This document shows positions 46,031 to 57,007 of a stretch of 64,000 nucleotides of DNA, piece by piece; position 1 is the stretch's first letter, and every line of letters begins with the position of its first letter. The DNA is taken from NCBI RefSeq assembly GCF_040427915.1, contig NZ_JBETXJ010000002.1, forward strand, positions 558,001-622,000. The letters are read 5' to 3'. This DNA comes from Gardnerella vaginalis (GTDB taxonomy: Bacteria > Actinomycetota > Actinomycetes > Actinomycetales > Bifidobacteriaceae). Position numbers and translations under genes: made by a program. The notes below the pieces were generated by a model. That model was not told the DNA's origin, made no database searches, and saw only the letters and a list, made by a program, of their open reading frames with translations.

Positions 46031-46435
46031 ATGGAGAATTATGTATTTTTGAACATTTTAGATAAGAGAACGACTAAGAATAATTGTAATAAGATAAATA
46101 ATTCAAAAGATTCTGGGGCTGTTACCGCAGAATTTGCGATTATTCTTCCTGCAGTTGTGGTACTTGCTTTAACGTTATTTTTTGTTGGTAAATCAGTAGT
46201 AAATACAATGAATTGCCATGATGCAGCAGGTCAAGTAGCGTACTATGTTGCTTCGCATCACAATTCTAAAGATGCGCAAAATATAGTATCTAAAGTATCT
46301 GGAGTTAATAGTTCTGTAAAAGTCAAATATGTTGGGAATACGGCAGATATTGTTGTAAGCTGCCCAGTTGTGCCAGACCCTTTAAAAGTATTGCCATTGT
46401 CTGTAGAAGCTCGCATTAGTCAGGTTTTAATATGA
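46031..46435 (+). CDS. TadE-like pseudopilin
   Basis: 134 residues. The prepilin-type site lies in DSGAVTAEFAIILPAVVVLALTLFFV with Glu-Phe after the cleavage point and a hydrophobic helix behind it. The C-terminal 70 residues (KYVGNTADIVVSCPVVPDPL) are extracytoplasmic with Cys. It resembles TadE-family minor pilins of the actinobacterial tad cluster. It overlaps the next gene by ATGA. Confidence 0.82.
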   Translation: MENYVFLNILDKRTTKNNCNKINNSKDSGAVTAEFAIILPAVVVLALTLFFVGKSVVNTMNCHDAAGQVAYYVASHHNSKDAQNIVSKVSGVNSSVKVKYVGNTADIVVSCPVVPDPLKVLPLSVEARISQVLI

Positions 46436-46842
46436 GTCAAAAAATATGTAAGCGATTGAGCATTTTGAATACGCGATATTACAGTTTTAAACATTTGCGT
46501 AGAGCAGATTGTGGTTCTGGAACTATGCTCGGCATAGGATTGGTAATAGTAATCTGCTCTATGCTTGTTGTTTGTGCGACTTTAGGGTCAATTTTGGTGC
46601 AAAAACATCGAGCCTACGCTCTTGCAAACGCATCGGCTATATCAGGTGCAGTTGCTATGAGAAATATGCAAGATGATGCATGTCAAGTTGCAGAGCGCAC
46701 AGCAAAGGCAAATGATGGGAAAATAGAATCTTGTGTTGAAAAAGATGATGACGTATTAATCAGTCTAAGTATGCCTTTACGACTTCCTATGGTTAATAAG
46801 ATAAATGTAACGGCTAGAGCTGGTTTAATAGATTGTGACTAA
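46432..46842 (+). CDS. TadE/TadF-like protein of the tad cluster
   Basis: 136 residues with a central hydrophobic helix after DCGSGTMLGIGLVIVICSMLVVCATLGSIL and then LVQKHRAYALANASAISGAVAM, matching the 'helicase/secretion neighborhood TadE-like' proteins. It has Cys-rich stretches (QDDACQVAERTA, ESCVEKDD). It overlaps the upstream TadE-like gene by ATGA and ends the tad group. Confidence 0.8.
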   Translation: MSQKICKRLSILNTRYYSFKHLRRADCGSGTMLGIGLVIVICSMLVVCATLGSILVQKHRAYALANASAISGAVAMRNMQDDACQVAERTAKANDGKIESCVEKDDDVLISLSMPLRLPMVNKINVTARAGLIDCD

Positions 46843-46996
46843 TAAGTGTGTGGAAAATATCAGTGATTCGTGCGATTGGTCATAATGTAGCATGTTAATA
46901 GGTAATTAGCATGTTAATGTCTAAATGTTTAGAATAGAACAGAAACTTTGCTCAAGTAGAGTTGAGCTAATATTCAGGCGACGGTAGGTTATAGTT

Positions 46997-49345
46997 ATGG
47001 CACTTGCATTGTATCGAAGGTATCGTCCAGACACGTTTGAAGGAGTGATAGGACAGAATCAAGTTACCGTTCCTCTTATGAGAGCGCTAGATCAAGGCAA
47101 AATAACGCACGCTTACCTATTTTCGGGTCCACGCGGTTGTGGAAAAACAAGCTCTGCGCGTATTCTTGCTCGTTGTATTAACTGCAAAGAGGGTCCTACT
47201 TCTAAGCCATGTGGAAAATGTCAAAGCTGTAAAGATTTGTCTACAGGCGGATCAGGTTCAATAGACGTTGTAGAAATAGATGCTGCAAGTCACAATGGTG
47301 TTGACGATGCTAGGGAATTACGCGAACGTGCAGGTTTTGCTCCAGCGCGTGACCGATATAAGATTTTTATTCTTGATGAAGCGCATATGGTAACTCCGCA
47401 AGGATTCAATGCTTTGTTGAAGATTGTGGAAGAGCCTCCTGAGCATGTTATGTTTATTTTTGCTACTACTGAACCAGATAAGGTGATTGGAACTATACGT
47501 TCTAGAACCCACCATTATCCGTTTAGACTTGTTCCTCCAGAAGTAATGGGACCGTATCTGGAAGACATTTGTAAAAAGGAAGGTATTCAAGCGCAAAAGG
47601 GTGTTTTGCGGCTTGCTATGCGCGCTGGCGGCGGATCCATGCGAGATACATTATCTGTTTTAGATCAACTTATGATTGGTTCAGATAATGGTGTTATCTC
47701 GTTAGATTCAGCAGTTGCTTTGCTTGGTTTTACGCCTTCTAATCTTATTGCAGATGTTATTGATGCCCTTATTGAAAAAGACGGTGCAAAACTATATGAA
47801 GTTGTACAAAAAGTGGTAGTTGGAGGATTTGACACTCGTAAGTTTGTGGAAGATCTTCTCGGACGATTGCGTGATTTGTTGCTTTTGGTTTCTGCTGGTC
47901 CCAATTGTGCTAAAAACTTGTTAGGCGATTTATCGCCAGAAGACATGCAAGATTTGCAACGTCAATCAAGTCAGCTCACTTTGCGAAGCTTGTCTAAAAT
48001 GGCAGAAATCGTCAATAATGCTTTTGCTGGAATGGCAAATGCTGTTTCGCCTAGAATGAATCTTGAGATTCTTATGGCTAGATTGCTTGCTGATATGCAA
48101 TCTGGTACTACTGTACAGGAATCATTTGCTCAATCTAATAATCAATCTCTTGCAAAGTCTTCCTCACATCCTGCATCTTCTGCAAGGCATTTTATTGGTT
48201 CAAATTCTGCTGTAAATTCAGTCAATCCAGTGAATAGTACAGTTAATCCAGTAAATCCAGTAAATAATCCAGTTAATCCAGTAAACATTGCTGAAAATCA
48301 TACAGTAACTCTTGATGATAAATCTGAAATCAACAATAACACGCAAGCGAATTGGTCAACTGCAAACGTTGAAAAACAGACAACACAAGAGCTTGACGTG
48401 GATGAAACTTGGGACAATCTGGTTAAAAATTTGCCAGACGATGTTCGTGAATACGTAGAGAGAGATCGCGTTCCAAAAGTTAGATTAGACGATGGGAATG
48501 CGGCAAAAAGAAGGCTTGTATTAACTTTTGACCAGCCTATAAGCCAACATGCTTTTGCGCTCGCGATTTGCACAACAGAACCTTGCGATGGTAAAAAAGT
48601 GCCAGTTGTGGTTATGAACAAAGTAAAGGATGTGTTTGGGAAAAACGTTGCAATAGCTCCAGATTTAGTAGCTGCAAACGGCGAAAAAGTGGAGTCTGTT
48701 GCAAGAATGACTTCGCAACGACTTGCACAAGTTAAGCGAGACTTGCTTATGCGAAAAGCTGGAATCGTAAAAGGATTCGGAAAAATAATCGAGAAAAGCT
48801 CTGATTCAAATTCAAATAATGCGGATTCCAGTAGCGATGATGCTGGCTCTAGTGACGATTCAAGTGCTGGTGCGGAGGCTTTCGATTCATCTGGTTCTGC
48901 AATTTCAGAAAGTGCTTTAGATTTAGATATTGAGAAAGATGACGCATGGGCAGGTATGGGATCTGCTCCAATGGGAGATGCGATTGCTGCATTGCAGAAT
49001 GCAGATTTTAATGTTGGAGTGGTAAGCGCTTCAGAAAACGCAGATAACGTTGCGTCAAACGCGCAGCAATGGGGTCAAAAATCGCAGATAAGTCATCAAA
49101 ATTTGCAGCGCGAAAATTCAGAATCGCAGGTAGACAATGAGTCAAAAGCGCGAATCTCTAATGGTGTAAACGGCGCTCAAGAAGACGAATGCTCCATGCA
49201 GGATGAATCGTTAGAGTCTGCAACCAATTTGAGCATAGATGATTTAGAGAAGATGTTTGAGGTGAAATCTGTAAAAGAATTCGCTGCAAGTGATCCAAAA
49301 AATCCTAAAAATGCAGGATTGCATAAGCGAAAGCAAGAGGAGTAA
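46997..49345 (+). CDS. dnaX: DNA polymerase III subunit gamma/tau
   Basis: 782 residues. Clamp-loader ATPase with Walker A SGPRGCGKTSSARILARC, the zinc-binding CINCKEGPTSKPCGKCQSC, the DEAH box ILDEAHMVT and SRC-like TTEPDKVIGTIRSR. The middle (about 405-435) contains VNP/NPV repeats that are low-complexity, and the tail is acidic Ser/Asp-rich (DSSDDAGSSDDSSAG). It loads the sliding clamp in replication. It is followed 7 bases later by recR, the usual dnaX-recR order. Confidence 0.96.
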   Translation: MALALYRRYRPDTFEGVIGQNQVTVPLMRALDQGKITHAYLFSGPRGCGKTSSARILARCINCKEGPTSKPCGKCQSCKDLSTGGSGSIDVVEIDAASHNGVDDARELRERAGFAPARDRYKIFILDEAHMVTPQGFNALLKIVEEPPEHVMFIFATTEPDKVIGTIRSRTHHYPFRLVPPEVMGPYLEDICKKEGIQAQKGVLRLAMRAGGGSMRDTLSVLDQLMIGSDNGVISLDSAVALLGFTPSNLIADVIDALIEKDGAKLYEVVQKVVVGGFDTRKFVEDLLGRLRDLLLLVSAGPNCAKNLLGDLSPEDMQDLQRQSSQLTLRSLSKMAEIVNNAFAGMANAVSPRMNLEILMARLLADMQSGTTVQESFAQSNNQSLAKSSSHPASSARHFIGSNSAVNSVNPVNSTVNPVNPVNNPVNPVNIAENHTVTLDDKSEINNNTQANWSTANVEKQTTQELDVDETWDNLVKNLPDDVREYVERDRVPKVRLDDGNAAKRRLVLTFDQPISQHAFALAICTTEPCDGKKVPVVVMNKVKDVFGKNVAIAPDLVAANGEKVESVARMTSQRLAQVKRDLLMRKAGIVKGFGKIIEKSSDSNSNNADSSSDDAGSSDDSSAGAEAFDSSGSAISESALDLDIEKDDAWAGMGSAPMGDAIAALQNADFNVGVVSASENADNVASNAQQWGQKSQISHQNLQRENSESQVDNESKARISNGVNGAQEDECSMQDESLESATNLSIDDLEKMFEVKSVKEFAASDPKNPKNAGLHKRKQEE
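48211..48287 (+). repeat. Short degenerate tandem repeat inside dnaX
   Basis: The 8-11 base unit AATCCAGT(N)AA recurs at about 48223, 48245, 48254, 48266 and 48275, encoding repeated VNP/NPV steps in the linker of DnaX. It could change length without disturbing the ATPase. Confidence 0.6.
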
Positions 49346-49351
49346 GTAAAA

Positions 49352-49960
49352 GTGCATAACGTGTCATCGTATGACGGTGCAATAGGCAGAGTTATTGATG
49401 CGTTCTCTAAGCTTCCAGGAATAGGGCCAAAAGGCGCGCAACGAATTGCATTCTACATACTTTCATCATCTGATGTACAAACGCAGGATTTAATTGACGC
49501 AATCAGTGACTTGCGCGAGAATGTGCGATTTTGTGAAATTTGCGGAAACGTTTGCGAGCAAAGCCCTTGTGTTATTTGCCAAGATCCGCGCAGAGATCAC
49601 ACAAAAATATGCGTTGTAGAAGAGCCAAAAGACATTATGAGCATTGAGAGAACTCACGAATACGCTGGCGTTTATCACGTTTTGGGCGGTGCCATTAATC
49701 CAATGGCAAATGTGGGTCCTGCAGATTTGAAAATAACGCAACTGCTTGAGCGCCTAAAAGACGCGCAAGTAAAAGAAGTTATTTTAGCGCTTGACCCAAA
49801 TATTGAAGGAGAAGCTACAGTAACTTATTTAGCACGTTTACTTGAGCCGCTTGACATAAGTATTACGCGACTTGCAAGCGGATTGCCAGTTGGTGGAGAC
49901 TTAGAGTATGCAGACGAGATAACTCTTGGTCGCGCATTTGCAGGAAGACAAGAAGTATAA
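49352..49960 (+). CDS. recR: Recombination protein RecR
   Basis: 202 residues. Helix-hairpin-helix FSKLPGIGPKGAQRIAFYIL, Cys4 zinc finger CEICGNVCEQSPCVIC, and the Toprim segment ICVVEEPKDIMSIERT, YHVLGGAINPM and LALDPNIEGEATVTYLA. It acts with RecF/RecO in loading RecA at gaps. GTG 49352 follows AGAGGAG; GTG 49361 is an alternative. The C-terminal segment is LASGLPVGGDLEYADEITLGRAF. Confidence 0.95.
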   Translation: MHNVSSYDGAIGRVIDAFSKLPGIGPKGAQRIAFYILSSSDVQTQDLIDAISDLRENVRFCEICGNVCEQSPCVICQDPRRDHTKICVVEEPKDIMSIERTHEYAGVYHVLGGAINPMANVGPADLKITQLLERLKDAQVKEVILALDPNIEGEATVTYLARLLEPLDISITRLASGLPVGGDLEYADEITLGRAFAGRQEV

Positions 49961-49996
49961 AAGATTTGTGGACTCGTAAGTAAACGCGTTTGATAA

Positions 49997-50010
49997 GTCG
50001 CCAGCAACCG
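49997..50010 (+). repeat. Dispersed motif GTCGC[AC]AGCAACCG, copy 3
   Basis: GTCGCCAGCAACCG followed by C. It is intergenic, 37 bases after the recR stop and about 150 bases before lysC. Confidence 0.8.
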
Positions 50011-50162
50011 CTTGTTGCATATACGCCACTCACAATATCTCTAAAACTAAAAATAAATAGAGCACAGTTGGTAGTCTAATTTCAGATTAATCTTATTTGG
50101 ATTAATTCTTATTGCATTAGCGTGCTTTAGATAACAGTGACGGCTGAACATAAGGGGTTAGA

Positions 50163-50927
50163 ATGGCTCTTATAGTGCAGAAATACGGTGGCTCGTCCGT
50201 AGAAGATACGGACGCAATTCAGCGTGTAGCCAAAAGAATTCTTGATACAAAAGCTGCTGGTAATGATGTTGCTGTTGTTGTTTCCGCTATGGGAGATACC
50301 ACAGACGACTTGATTGACCAAGCAATGAGTGTAAATGCGCATCCGCCTGCCAGAGAGATGGATATGCTTATGACTGCAGGAGAGCGTATTTCGATGAGTC
50401 TTCTAGCAATGGCTATTCATGCTCAAGGCTCGCACGCATACTCTTTTACTGGTTCTCAAGCTGGATTTATGACAGACGCGCAATTTGGAGCAGCTCATAT
50501 TCGTGCAGTAAAGCCAGATCGTGTTCAGCATGCGCTTAAAAAAGGCAGTGTTGCTATTGTTGCAGGATTCCAAGGAATTAGCGAGGTTGGTGACGACACA
50601 ACGCTTGGCAGAGGCGGATCAGACACTTCGGCAGTGGCACTTGCTGTTGCTCTTGGAGCAGATGTTTGCGAGATTTATACAGATGTTGATGGCGTATTTA
50701 CGGCAGATCCTCGAATTGTTCCAACCGCAAAGCGAATTCCTGTTATTGATTACGATTCAATGCTTGAGATGTCGTCTTGCGGATCTCGAGTGTTAGCTTT
50801 GAGATGCGTTGAATACGCGCAAAGATTCAGTATGCCTCTTCATGTTCGCAGCTCGTTTTCGCACAGAAACGGAACATTAATTGTGCCGAGTGGAGTAGAC
50901 CCAAAGAGTTTGCCGAATTTAAGCTAA
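50163..50927 (+). CDS. lysC: Aspartate kinase, catalytic (N-terminal) subunit as a separate gene
   Basis: 254 residues: the amino acid kinase domain only. Motifs are [33 protein letters not shown] and [21 protein letters not shown], with [29 protein letters not shown] at the end. A usual class I/II aspartokinase has about 400-450 residues with C-terminal ACT domains; here those are in the next gene (50998). It phosphorylates aspartate, the first step to lysine, threonine, methionine and diaminopimelate. Pairs with asd downstream. Confidence 0.93.
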   Translation: MALIVQKYGGSSVEDTDAIQRVAKRILDTKAAGNDVAVVVSAMGDTTDDLIDQAMSVNAHPPAREMDMLMTAGERISMSLLAMAIHAQGSHAYSFTGSQAGFMTDAQFGAAHIRAVKPDRVQHALKKGSVAIVAGFQGISEVGDDTTLGRGGSDTSAVALAVALGADVCEIYTDVDGVFTADPRIVPTAKRIPVIDYDSMLEMSSCGSRVLALRCVEYAQRFSMPLHVRSSFSHRNGTLIVPSGVDPKSLPNLS

Positions 50928-50997
50928 TTATTTATTAAAGAAGACACAAGCATAACAACAGACAGAACGTATAGGCAATAGACAGAAGGTGGCAAAA

Positions 50998-51579
50998 ATG
51001 GTAAATAAAATGGCAAATGTAGATATTCGTTCAACAATGGGTGATTTGTTCCCAGATTTAGGCCCAGAAACACCAGTGATTTCAGGCGTTGCGCATGATA
51101 GAAGCGAATCTATGATTACTCTTCGAGGCGTTCCCGATAAGCCTGGAAATGCCGCAAAAGTGTTTACAACTCTTGCTGCTGCAGACGTTAACATAGACAT
51201 GATTGCTCAGGCAAGCGCATCCACCGAAACGGCTGACATATCGCTTACGGCTCCAAGCTCGGCTTTGGATGCCGTTTGCAAGGTTTTGCAGGGTGCGCGC
51301 GGCGAATTGCAATTTACGTCTATGGATGTAGACCCTTCTGTTGGCAAAGTCGCAGTTGTTGGCGTTGGAATGAAAACCTATTCTGGTCTCGCAGCCACCT
51401 TCTTTACAGCGTTAAGCGATCACGGTATTAATATTCTTATGATTTCTACATCGGAAATTCGTATTGCTGCGATTGTTCCAGTAAAACAGCTTGACGAGGC
51501 GGTTCGTGCGCTTCACACAGCCTACGGATTAGACGCAAGCAAAGTTGAAGCTGTTGTTTATGGAGGAAGCGGGCGCTGA
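50998..51579 (+). CDS. ACT-domain regulatory subunit of aspartate kinase
   Basis: 193 residues. Two ACT domains: first around ITLRGVPDKPGNAAKVFTTLAAADVNIDMIAQ, second around VAVVGVGMKTYSGLAATFFTALSDHGINILMIST and ending LHTAYGLDASKVEAVVYGG. This equals the C-terminal part of class I aspartokinase (as the separate beta subunit seen in some bacteria), and would bind lysine/threonine for feedback. ATG 50998 follows AGAAGG, spacing 8; earlier GTG 50989 also possible. 70 bases after lysC. Confidence 0.9.
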   Translation: MVNKMANVDIRSTMGDLFPDLGPETPVISGVAHDRSESMITLRGVPDKPGNAAKVFTTLAAADVNIDMIAQASASTETADISLTAPSSALDAVCKVLQGARGELQFTSMDVDPSVGKVAVVGVGMKTYSGLAATFFTALSDHGINILMISTSEIRIAAIVPVKQLDEAVRALHTAYGLDASKVEAVVYGGSGR

Positions 51580-52680
<1,101 letters not shown>

Positions 52681-52711
52681 TTAGACCTGCGCGAATTAGC
52701 TATTATAAAAA

Positions 52712-52725
52712 ATTTTACGTAAAAT
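52712..52725. promoter_or_regulatory. Palindrome with TTTACGTAAA core
   Basis: ATTTTACGTAAAAT (52712-52725) is a perfect 14-bp palindrome, 6 bases before the DUF5701 ATG. The same TTTACGTAAA core recurs near 59336. Confidence 0.55.
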
Positions 52726-52731
52726 GTAATT

Positions 52732-53352
52732 ATGTCTATAGCTTCGCAAGAAATACAAAAGCAGCTTGATCGCATTGTTGCTCTTGGCTACCCAGATGTT
52801 GCAGATATGAGTGCTGCATCGTTTCGTGCTTTAGCTTTGCCGCTTATTCGCGCTCTTGAGCAAAGCGATTTGGGTACTAATATTCTTCTTGTGCCTACTC
52901 GCGAGCTAGTTTCTCCAGAATCCTTAATTTCTAGGACGAGTATTGATCGTATGGCTGGTTTTACAACAATGCCGCCTAGAGATATAGCTAGTTTTCTGCC
53001 ACAAGATGGTTTTGAGCCTCCAGAAGGTCCATTTTACTTGGCATTAGACCCTCATACAGGCACGTCGTATTTGAATCGTGAGCCAGATGTTGCCAGAAAA
53101 CTTATAGATTCAGACGAGCGTCTTCCTTTGACTTTAGAAGAAGGATTGGCGATTGTTACGCAGCATCCAGATTGGCTTGAAATAAAAAATGGTTTTAATC
53201 TTCTCGGATCTAAAAGCTCCGATGGAAGAGTGCCGAGTATTTGGATGAGTCAAGGTGCTCCTCGTCTTGGAGCTGTATGGCCAAATTCAAGGCATACTTG
53301 GCTTGGCAACGCGTATTGTACGGCACGTCGTGGCGTATCTCTATTCCAATGA
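52732..53352 (+). CDS. DUF5701 family protein
   Basis: 206 residues. Segments YPDVADMSAASFRALALPL, LVPTRELVSPESLISRT and FYLALDPHTGTSYLNREPD match the actinobacterial DUF5701 family of unknown function. The protein is soluble, with a Trp-rich end (WPNSRHTWLGNAYC). A palindrome with a TTTACGTAAA core lies just before the start codon. Single gene, no clear ribosome site. Confidence 0.85.
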   Translation: MSIASQEIQKQLDRIVALGYPDVADMSAASFRALALPLIRALEQSDLGTNILLVPTRELVSPESLISRTSIDRMAGFTTMPPRDIASFLPQDGFEPPEGPFYLALDPHTGTSYLNREPDVARKLIDSDERLPLTLEEGLAIVTQHPDWLEIKNGFNLLGSKSSDGRVPSIWMSQGAPRLGAVWPNSRHTWLGNAYCTARRGVSLFQ

Positions 53353-53431
53353 AGAGTATTAAATATTAATCTAATAAATTAAGAAGTTGATAGCAAAAGC
53401 ATCATCAGGTAGTCAGTAAGCAAGGTGTATT

Positions 53432-54133
53432 GTGGCATACATAACTTTTGATCATGTTGTAAAAGAGTATCCATCTGGATCAAGTGTCGTGCGCGCTCTA
53501 GATGATGCTAGTTTTACAGCCGAACGCGGCAAGCTCACCGTAATACTAGGGGCTTCGGGTGCAGGTAAAACTACGGCCTTGAATATTTTAGGCGGTATGG
53601 ATACGGCAACAATCGGTAGTGTAACTGTTGGTGATTTAAATATTACAAAGCTAAATGGTCGTGGGCTTGTAAAGTATCGAAGAGAAGATATTGGTTTTGT
53701 CTTCCAATTCTATAATCTTGTTCCAAACTTGACAGCGTTAGAAAACGTAGAGCTTGCTTCACAAATTTGCTCAGATCATTTTGATCCAGCACAAACGCTT
53801 ATTGACGTAGGTTTGGAAAAAAGACTTAATAATTTCCCAGCACAACTTTCTGGAGGCGAGCAGCAGCGAGTTTCTATTGCGCGCGCACTTGCTAAAAAGC
53901 CTAAGTTGCTTTTATGCGATGAGCCTACGGGTGCGTTAGATTATGAAACTGGAAAAGCTGTTTTGCAATTATTGCAAGATATTTGCCAAAAAGAAGGAAT
54001 GACGGTTCTTATTATTACTCATAATGCTGCTATTGCTCCTATGGCTCATAAAGTTGTGAGATTCCATTCTGGAAAAGTCGTAAGCGAAACAGTACAAGAA
54101 AATCCTACGGCAATTGCAGATATTGAATGGTGA
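53432..54133 (+). CDS. ABC transporter ATP-binding protein (MacB/LolD type)
   Basis: 233 residues. Walker A is [16 protein letters not shown], the signature is [16 protein letters not shown], Walker B is [16 protein letters not shown] and the switch is [11 protein letters not shown]. This family drives the MacB-type FtsX permeases that move lipoproteins or export drugs and peptides without transporting through the membrane themselves. The GTG start at 53432 lies in AAGGTGTATTGTGG. Only 21 bases separate it from the permease. Confidence 0.93.
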   Translation: MAYITFDHVVKEYPSGSSVVRALDDASFTAERGKLTVILGASGAGKTTALNILGGMDTATIGSVTVGDLNITKLNGRGLVKYRREDIGFVFQFYNLVPNLTALENVELASQICSDHFDPAQTLIDVGLEKRLNNFPAQLSGGEQQRVSIARALAKKPKLLLCDEPTGALDYETGKAVLQLLQDICQKEGMTVLIITHNAAIAPMAHKVVRFHSGKVVSETVQENPTAIADIEW

Positions 54134-54154
54134 TTTGTAGAGTGGTGATTTGTA

Positions 54155-56929
54155 GTGAGTAGCGGAACTGTAAAATCTAAGAAAATCAAGCGCAAATATG
54201 CGATTCGCAATAAGCGCTCACACTCTATTTTGCCAATGGTTTTTATTAGCGCCATTAGAATGTGGGTTCACGAATGGCGTCGTTTTTGCATACTAGCAGT
54301 TATAGCAATGCTTGGCGTTGCTGTTATGACTGGCATTTATGCAGGATGCAACGATATGCTTCTTGGAGCAGATGACACTTACTCTAAGCTCAAAGCTTAC
54401 GACCTACAAATTGTTTCTACGCTTGGCTTGACTGACAAAGATGTTAAAGTAATCAAAAAATTGCCATTTGTTAGTGAAGCAGAGGCGGGAAAGTCGTTTA
54501 AAGCTACTGCTCATCCTTCGAATAATGCCAATTTGTCTTATGCAATGAACGTAGTTCAATATAATCACAATGTTAAAAAACTGAATCGTCTGCATTTAAT
54601 GCGTGGCAATATGCCAACAAACAATCGTCAAGCTGTAGTAACCGAGCGATTTTTGCACGATAGCGGATTGCGTATTGGTAGCACACTGTTTTTGAGTATG
54701 CAACAAGTCACTAATCAATCTAATTCGTCTAATCAACTGGTTCAAAATCAAAAATATAAGCTTCTAATCACAGGAAGTGTGCTAGACGTAAACGATTTGG
54801 ACAATCCAAACGGGTATCAATCAAAAGCTTTCCGCAATTCCGTAATATCACGCTACCCTATTTTTACCTCTGCGATTACTGAAAGCACAAATAATCTTCC
54901 ATACACAGCTATGTATGTGCGATTAAATGAGGCTCAACGCGTTAACGATTTTTCGCAAAAGTATCGCGCAATTGTGGCAAATGCTTCAAACCAGATTAAA
55001 GACAGCGTGCAAAGCGATTGCCAAGAGGAGCGCACAAATCAGGTTGTAGAAGATCAAACTAATCAAAAAGTAGATCAGACTATAGCCACCATGCCAATGC
55101 TTAAGAACGCTCCCGACTCGGTTTTAGCTAAGGCTCGCGCGCAAATTTACTCAAAAATTAAGCCAGAAGTGCAAAAGAATGTTCCTCAAGCAAGATGGCA
55201 TATTTTTGCTCGCATATCAAACGGAAGCTATACTCGCCTGCGTTCTGATGTTGCCTCGATTCAATCTCTTGGATACGCTTTTCCAGTGCTTTTTCTTGTA
55301 GTGGCAATGATGATGAGCCTAACAGCTATGGCAAGAATGGTAGAAGAAGAACGAGGACTAATTGGAACATACTTAAGCTTAGGTTATGGACGTTGCGCAG
55401 CAATAACAAGGCACGCTTTCTTTGCGATTTTTGCCTGTCTAGTAGGCGGTGGAATTGGCGATATTCTAGGATTCTTAGCAATTCCATCTTTATTACTTAA
55501 GATTTTGCGCGGATTGTACACAGTACCAGGAGTTGTTTTACGATACGACTGGCTTTATGGTTCGATTTGTGTACTCGCGTTTGTAATACCAGTTGCAATA
55601 TGCACAATAATCGTAAGCTGGAGGGAGACAAGGCAAGTGCCAGCGGCATTATTGCGTCCAAAATCTCCAAAAGCCGGCGCTCGCGTGCTTCTTGAACATC
55701 TACCTTTTATTTGGAATCGTCTAAGTTTCCTCAACAAAGTATCTATAAGGAATCTGGCTCGTTTTAAAAGCAGATTATTTATGACGATTGGTGGCGTGGC
55801 TGGTTGCACGGCATTAATCGTGTGTGCTTTAGCATTAAACGATACTGTAGCAACTCTTGGAATCCGCCAATATGATGGCATTTACCGCTACGATATGATT
55901 TCTATTTCCGCTCCAGACTCATTCCAAAATATGAAGAAAAGTGTGCAGAAAGATAAATCCAACAACCTTGTTGATGTTATTTTGCCTGCCTACATTAGTT
56001 CTGGTGAAATCGCAAAAAGCGATGCGAATAATGGTAAATCTAATAGCAATTCCAATAACAATTCGCATAATAAAATCGTTGAAGATTCTGAAAGCGTGCA
56101 AATTGTAGTTGTTAAAGATGCCGCAGCTTTGTCTAATATGGTTCGTCTACAAGATGTTAACAATAATTTGCAAAATATTTCGCTTAATGATGATGGTCCG
56201 CTTCTTTCGCAGAGCGCAGCATCGTCGTTGGGAATTGCGAACGGAAACTATATTACAATAACAAACTCCAGTTTTAAGCGCGCAAAAGTGAAGTTGCGTG
56301 CAATCGTGCGTAATCTTATTGGTTCAAATATTTATATGACTTCTAGTTGCTATGAAAGAATATTCAGTTTTAAAAATGGGAAAAACGTTAAGAATAATGC
56401 GCTAATATTGCGCCTTCGTGGAGACGATGATGCAAAAATGCGTTACGCAGACAATGTGTCAGATAGGGATGGCGTGTTGGCTGTTATGAACATTACGCGC
56501 ATGAAACATTCGTTTAGCTTTGATTTAATGAATGCTGTTGTAGCGCTTATAGTAACTCTTGCAGCAGGCTTGGCGTTAGCCGTGCTGTTTACATTGGCAA
56601 GCACTAATATTTCGGAACGCACGCGAGAGATGGCAACTTTAAAGGTTCTTGGCTTTTATCGTAGAGAAGTTCATGCTTATGTGCATAAGGAGATGCTTAC
56701 TCTTACTGTAATTGGTATTCTTGTTGGTCTGCCTCTTGGAAGATTGGTTGCAGGCTTGTTAACAAATGCTTTGCGCATGCCTTCTCTGTATTTTGAGGTT
56801 GAAGTATCTCCATTAAGCTACGCTATTGCTGGCTTTGCAACGCTGGTCTTTGCTTTAATCGTTCAATGGTCAACTAATCCCGCGTTGGACCGCATTGACC
56901 CTGTTAGTTCGCTTAAAAGTGTTGAATAA
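54155..56929 (+). CDS. FtsX/MacB-type ABC permease
   Basis: 924 residues: a membrane helix near residues 40-62, a large extracytoplasmic domain (about 65-385, Asn/Gln-rich), then a helix block at about 385-500 (LFLVVAMMMSLTAMARM, SLGYGRCAAITRHAFFAIFACLVGG, VVLRYDWLYGSICVLAFVIP), a second helix near 560 (LFMTIGGVAGCTALIVC) with a second extracytoplasmic region, and a C-terminal FtsX block (AVVALIVTLAAGLALAVLFTLASTNISERTREMATLKVLG). GTG 54155 is unusual, with little ribosome-site support. Confidence 0.9.
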   Translation: MSSGTVKSKKIKRKYAIRNKRSHSILPMVFISAIRMWVHEWRRFCILAVIAMLGVAVMTGIYAGCNDMLLGADDTYSKLKAYDLQIVSTLGLTDKDVKVIKKLPFVSEAEAGKSFKATAHPSNNANLSYAMNVVQYNHNVKKLNRLHLMRGNMPTNNRQAVVTERFLHDSGLRIGSTLFLSMQQVTNQSNSSNQLVQNQKYKLLITGSVLDVNDLDNPNGYQSKAFRNSVISRYPIFTSAITESTNNLPYTAMYVRLNEAQRVNDFSQKYRAIVANASNQIKDSVQSDCQEERTNQVVEDQTNQKVDQTIATMPMLKNAPDSVLAKARAQIYSKIKPEVQKNVPQARWHIFARISNGSYTRLRSDVASIQSLGYAFPVLFLVVAMMMSLTAMARMVEEERGLIGTYLSLGYGRCAAITRHAFFAIFACLVGGGIGDILGFLAIPSLLLKILRGLYTVPGVVLRYDWLYGSICVLAFVIPVAICTIIVSWRETRQVPAALLRPKSPKAGARVLLEHLPFIWNRLSFLNKVSIRNLARFKSRLFMTIGGVAGCTALIVCALALNDTVATLGIRQYDGIYRYDMISISAPDSFQNMKKSVQKDKSNNLVDVILPAYISSGEIAKSDANNGKSNSNSNNNSHNKIVEDSESVQIVVVKDAAALSNMVRLQDVNNNLQNISLNDDGPLLSQSAASSLGIANGNYITITNSSFKRAKVKLRAIVRNLIGSNIYMTSSCYERIFSFKNGKNVKNNALILRLRGDDDAKMRYADNVSDRDGVLAVMNITRMKHSFSFDLMNAVVALIVTLAAGLALAVLFTLASTNISERTREMATLKVLGFYRREVHAYVHKEMLTLTVIGILVGLPLGRLVAGLLTNALRMPSLYFEVEVSPLSYAIAGFATLVFALIVQWSTNPALDRIDPVSSLKSVE

Positions 56930-57007
56930 AGTTGAATAATGAAATTCAAATATTTACGGGTTCTTATAAAATTGAAAGCTCACGGCTAAAAGAATGGAGT
57001 TATAGCA

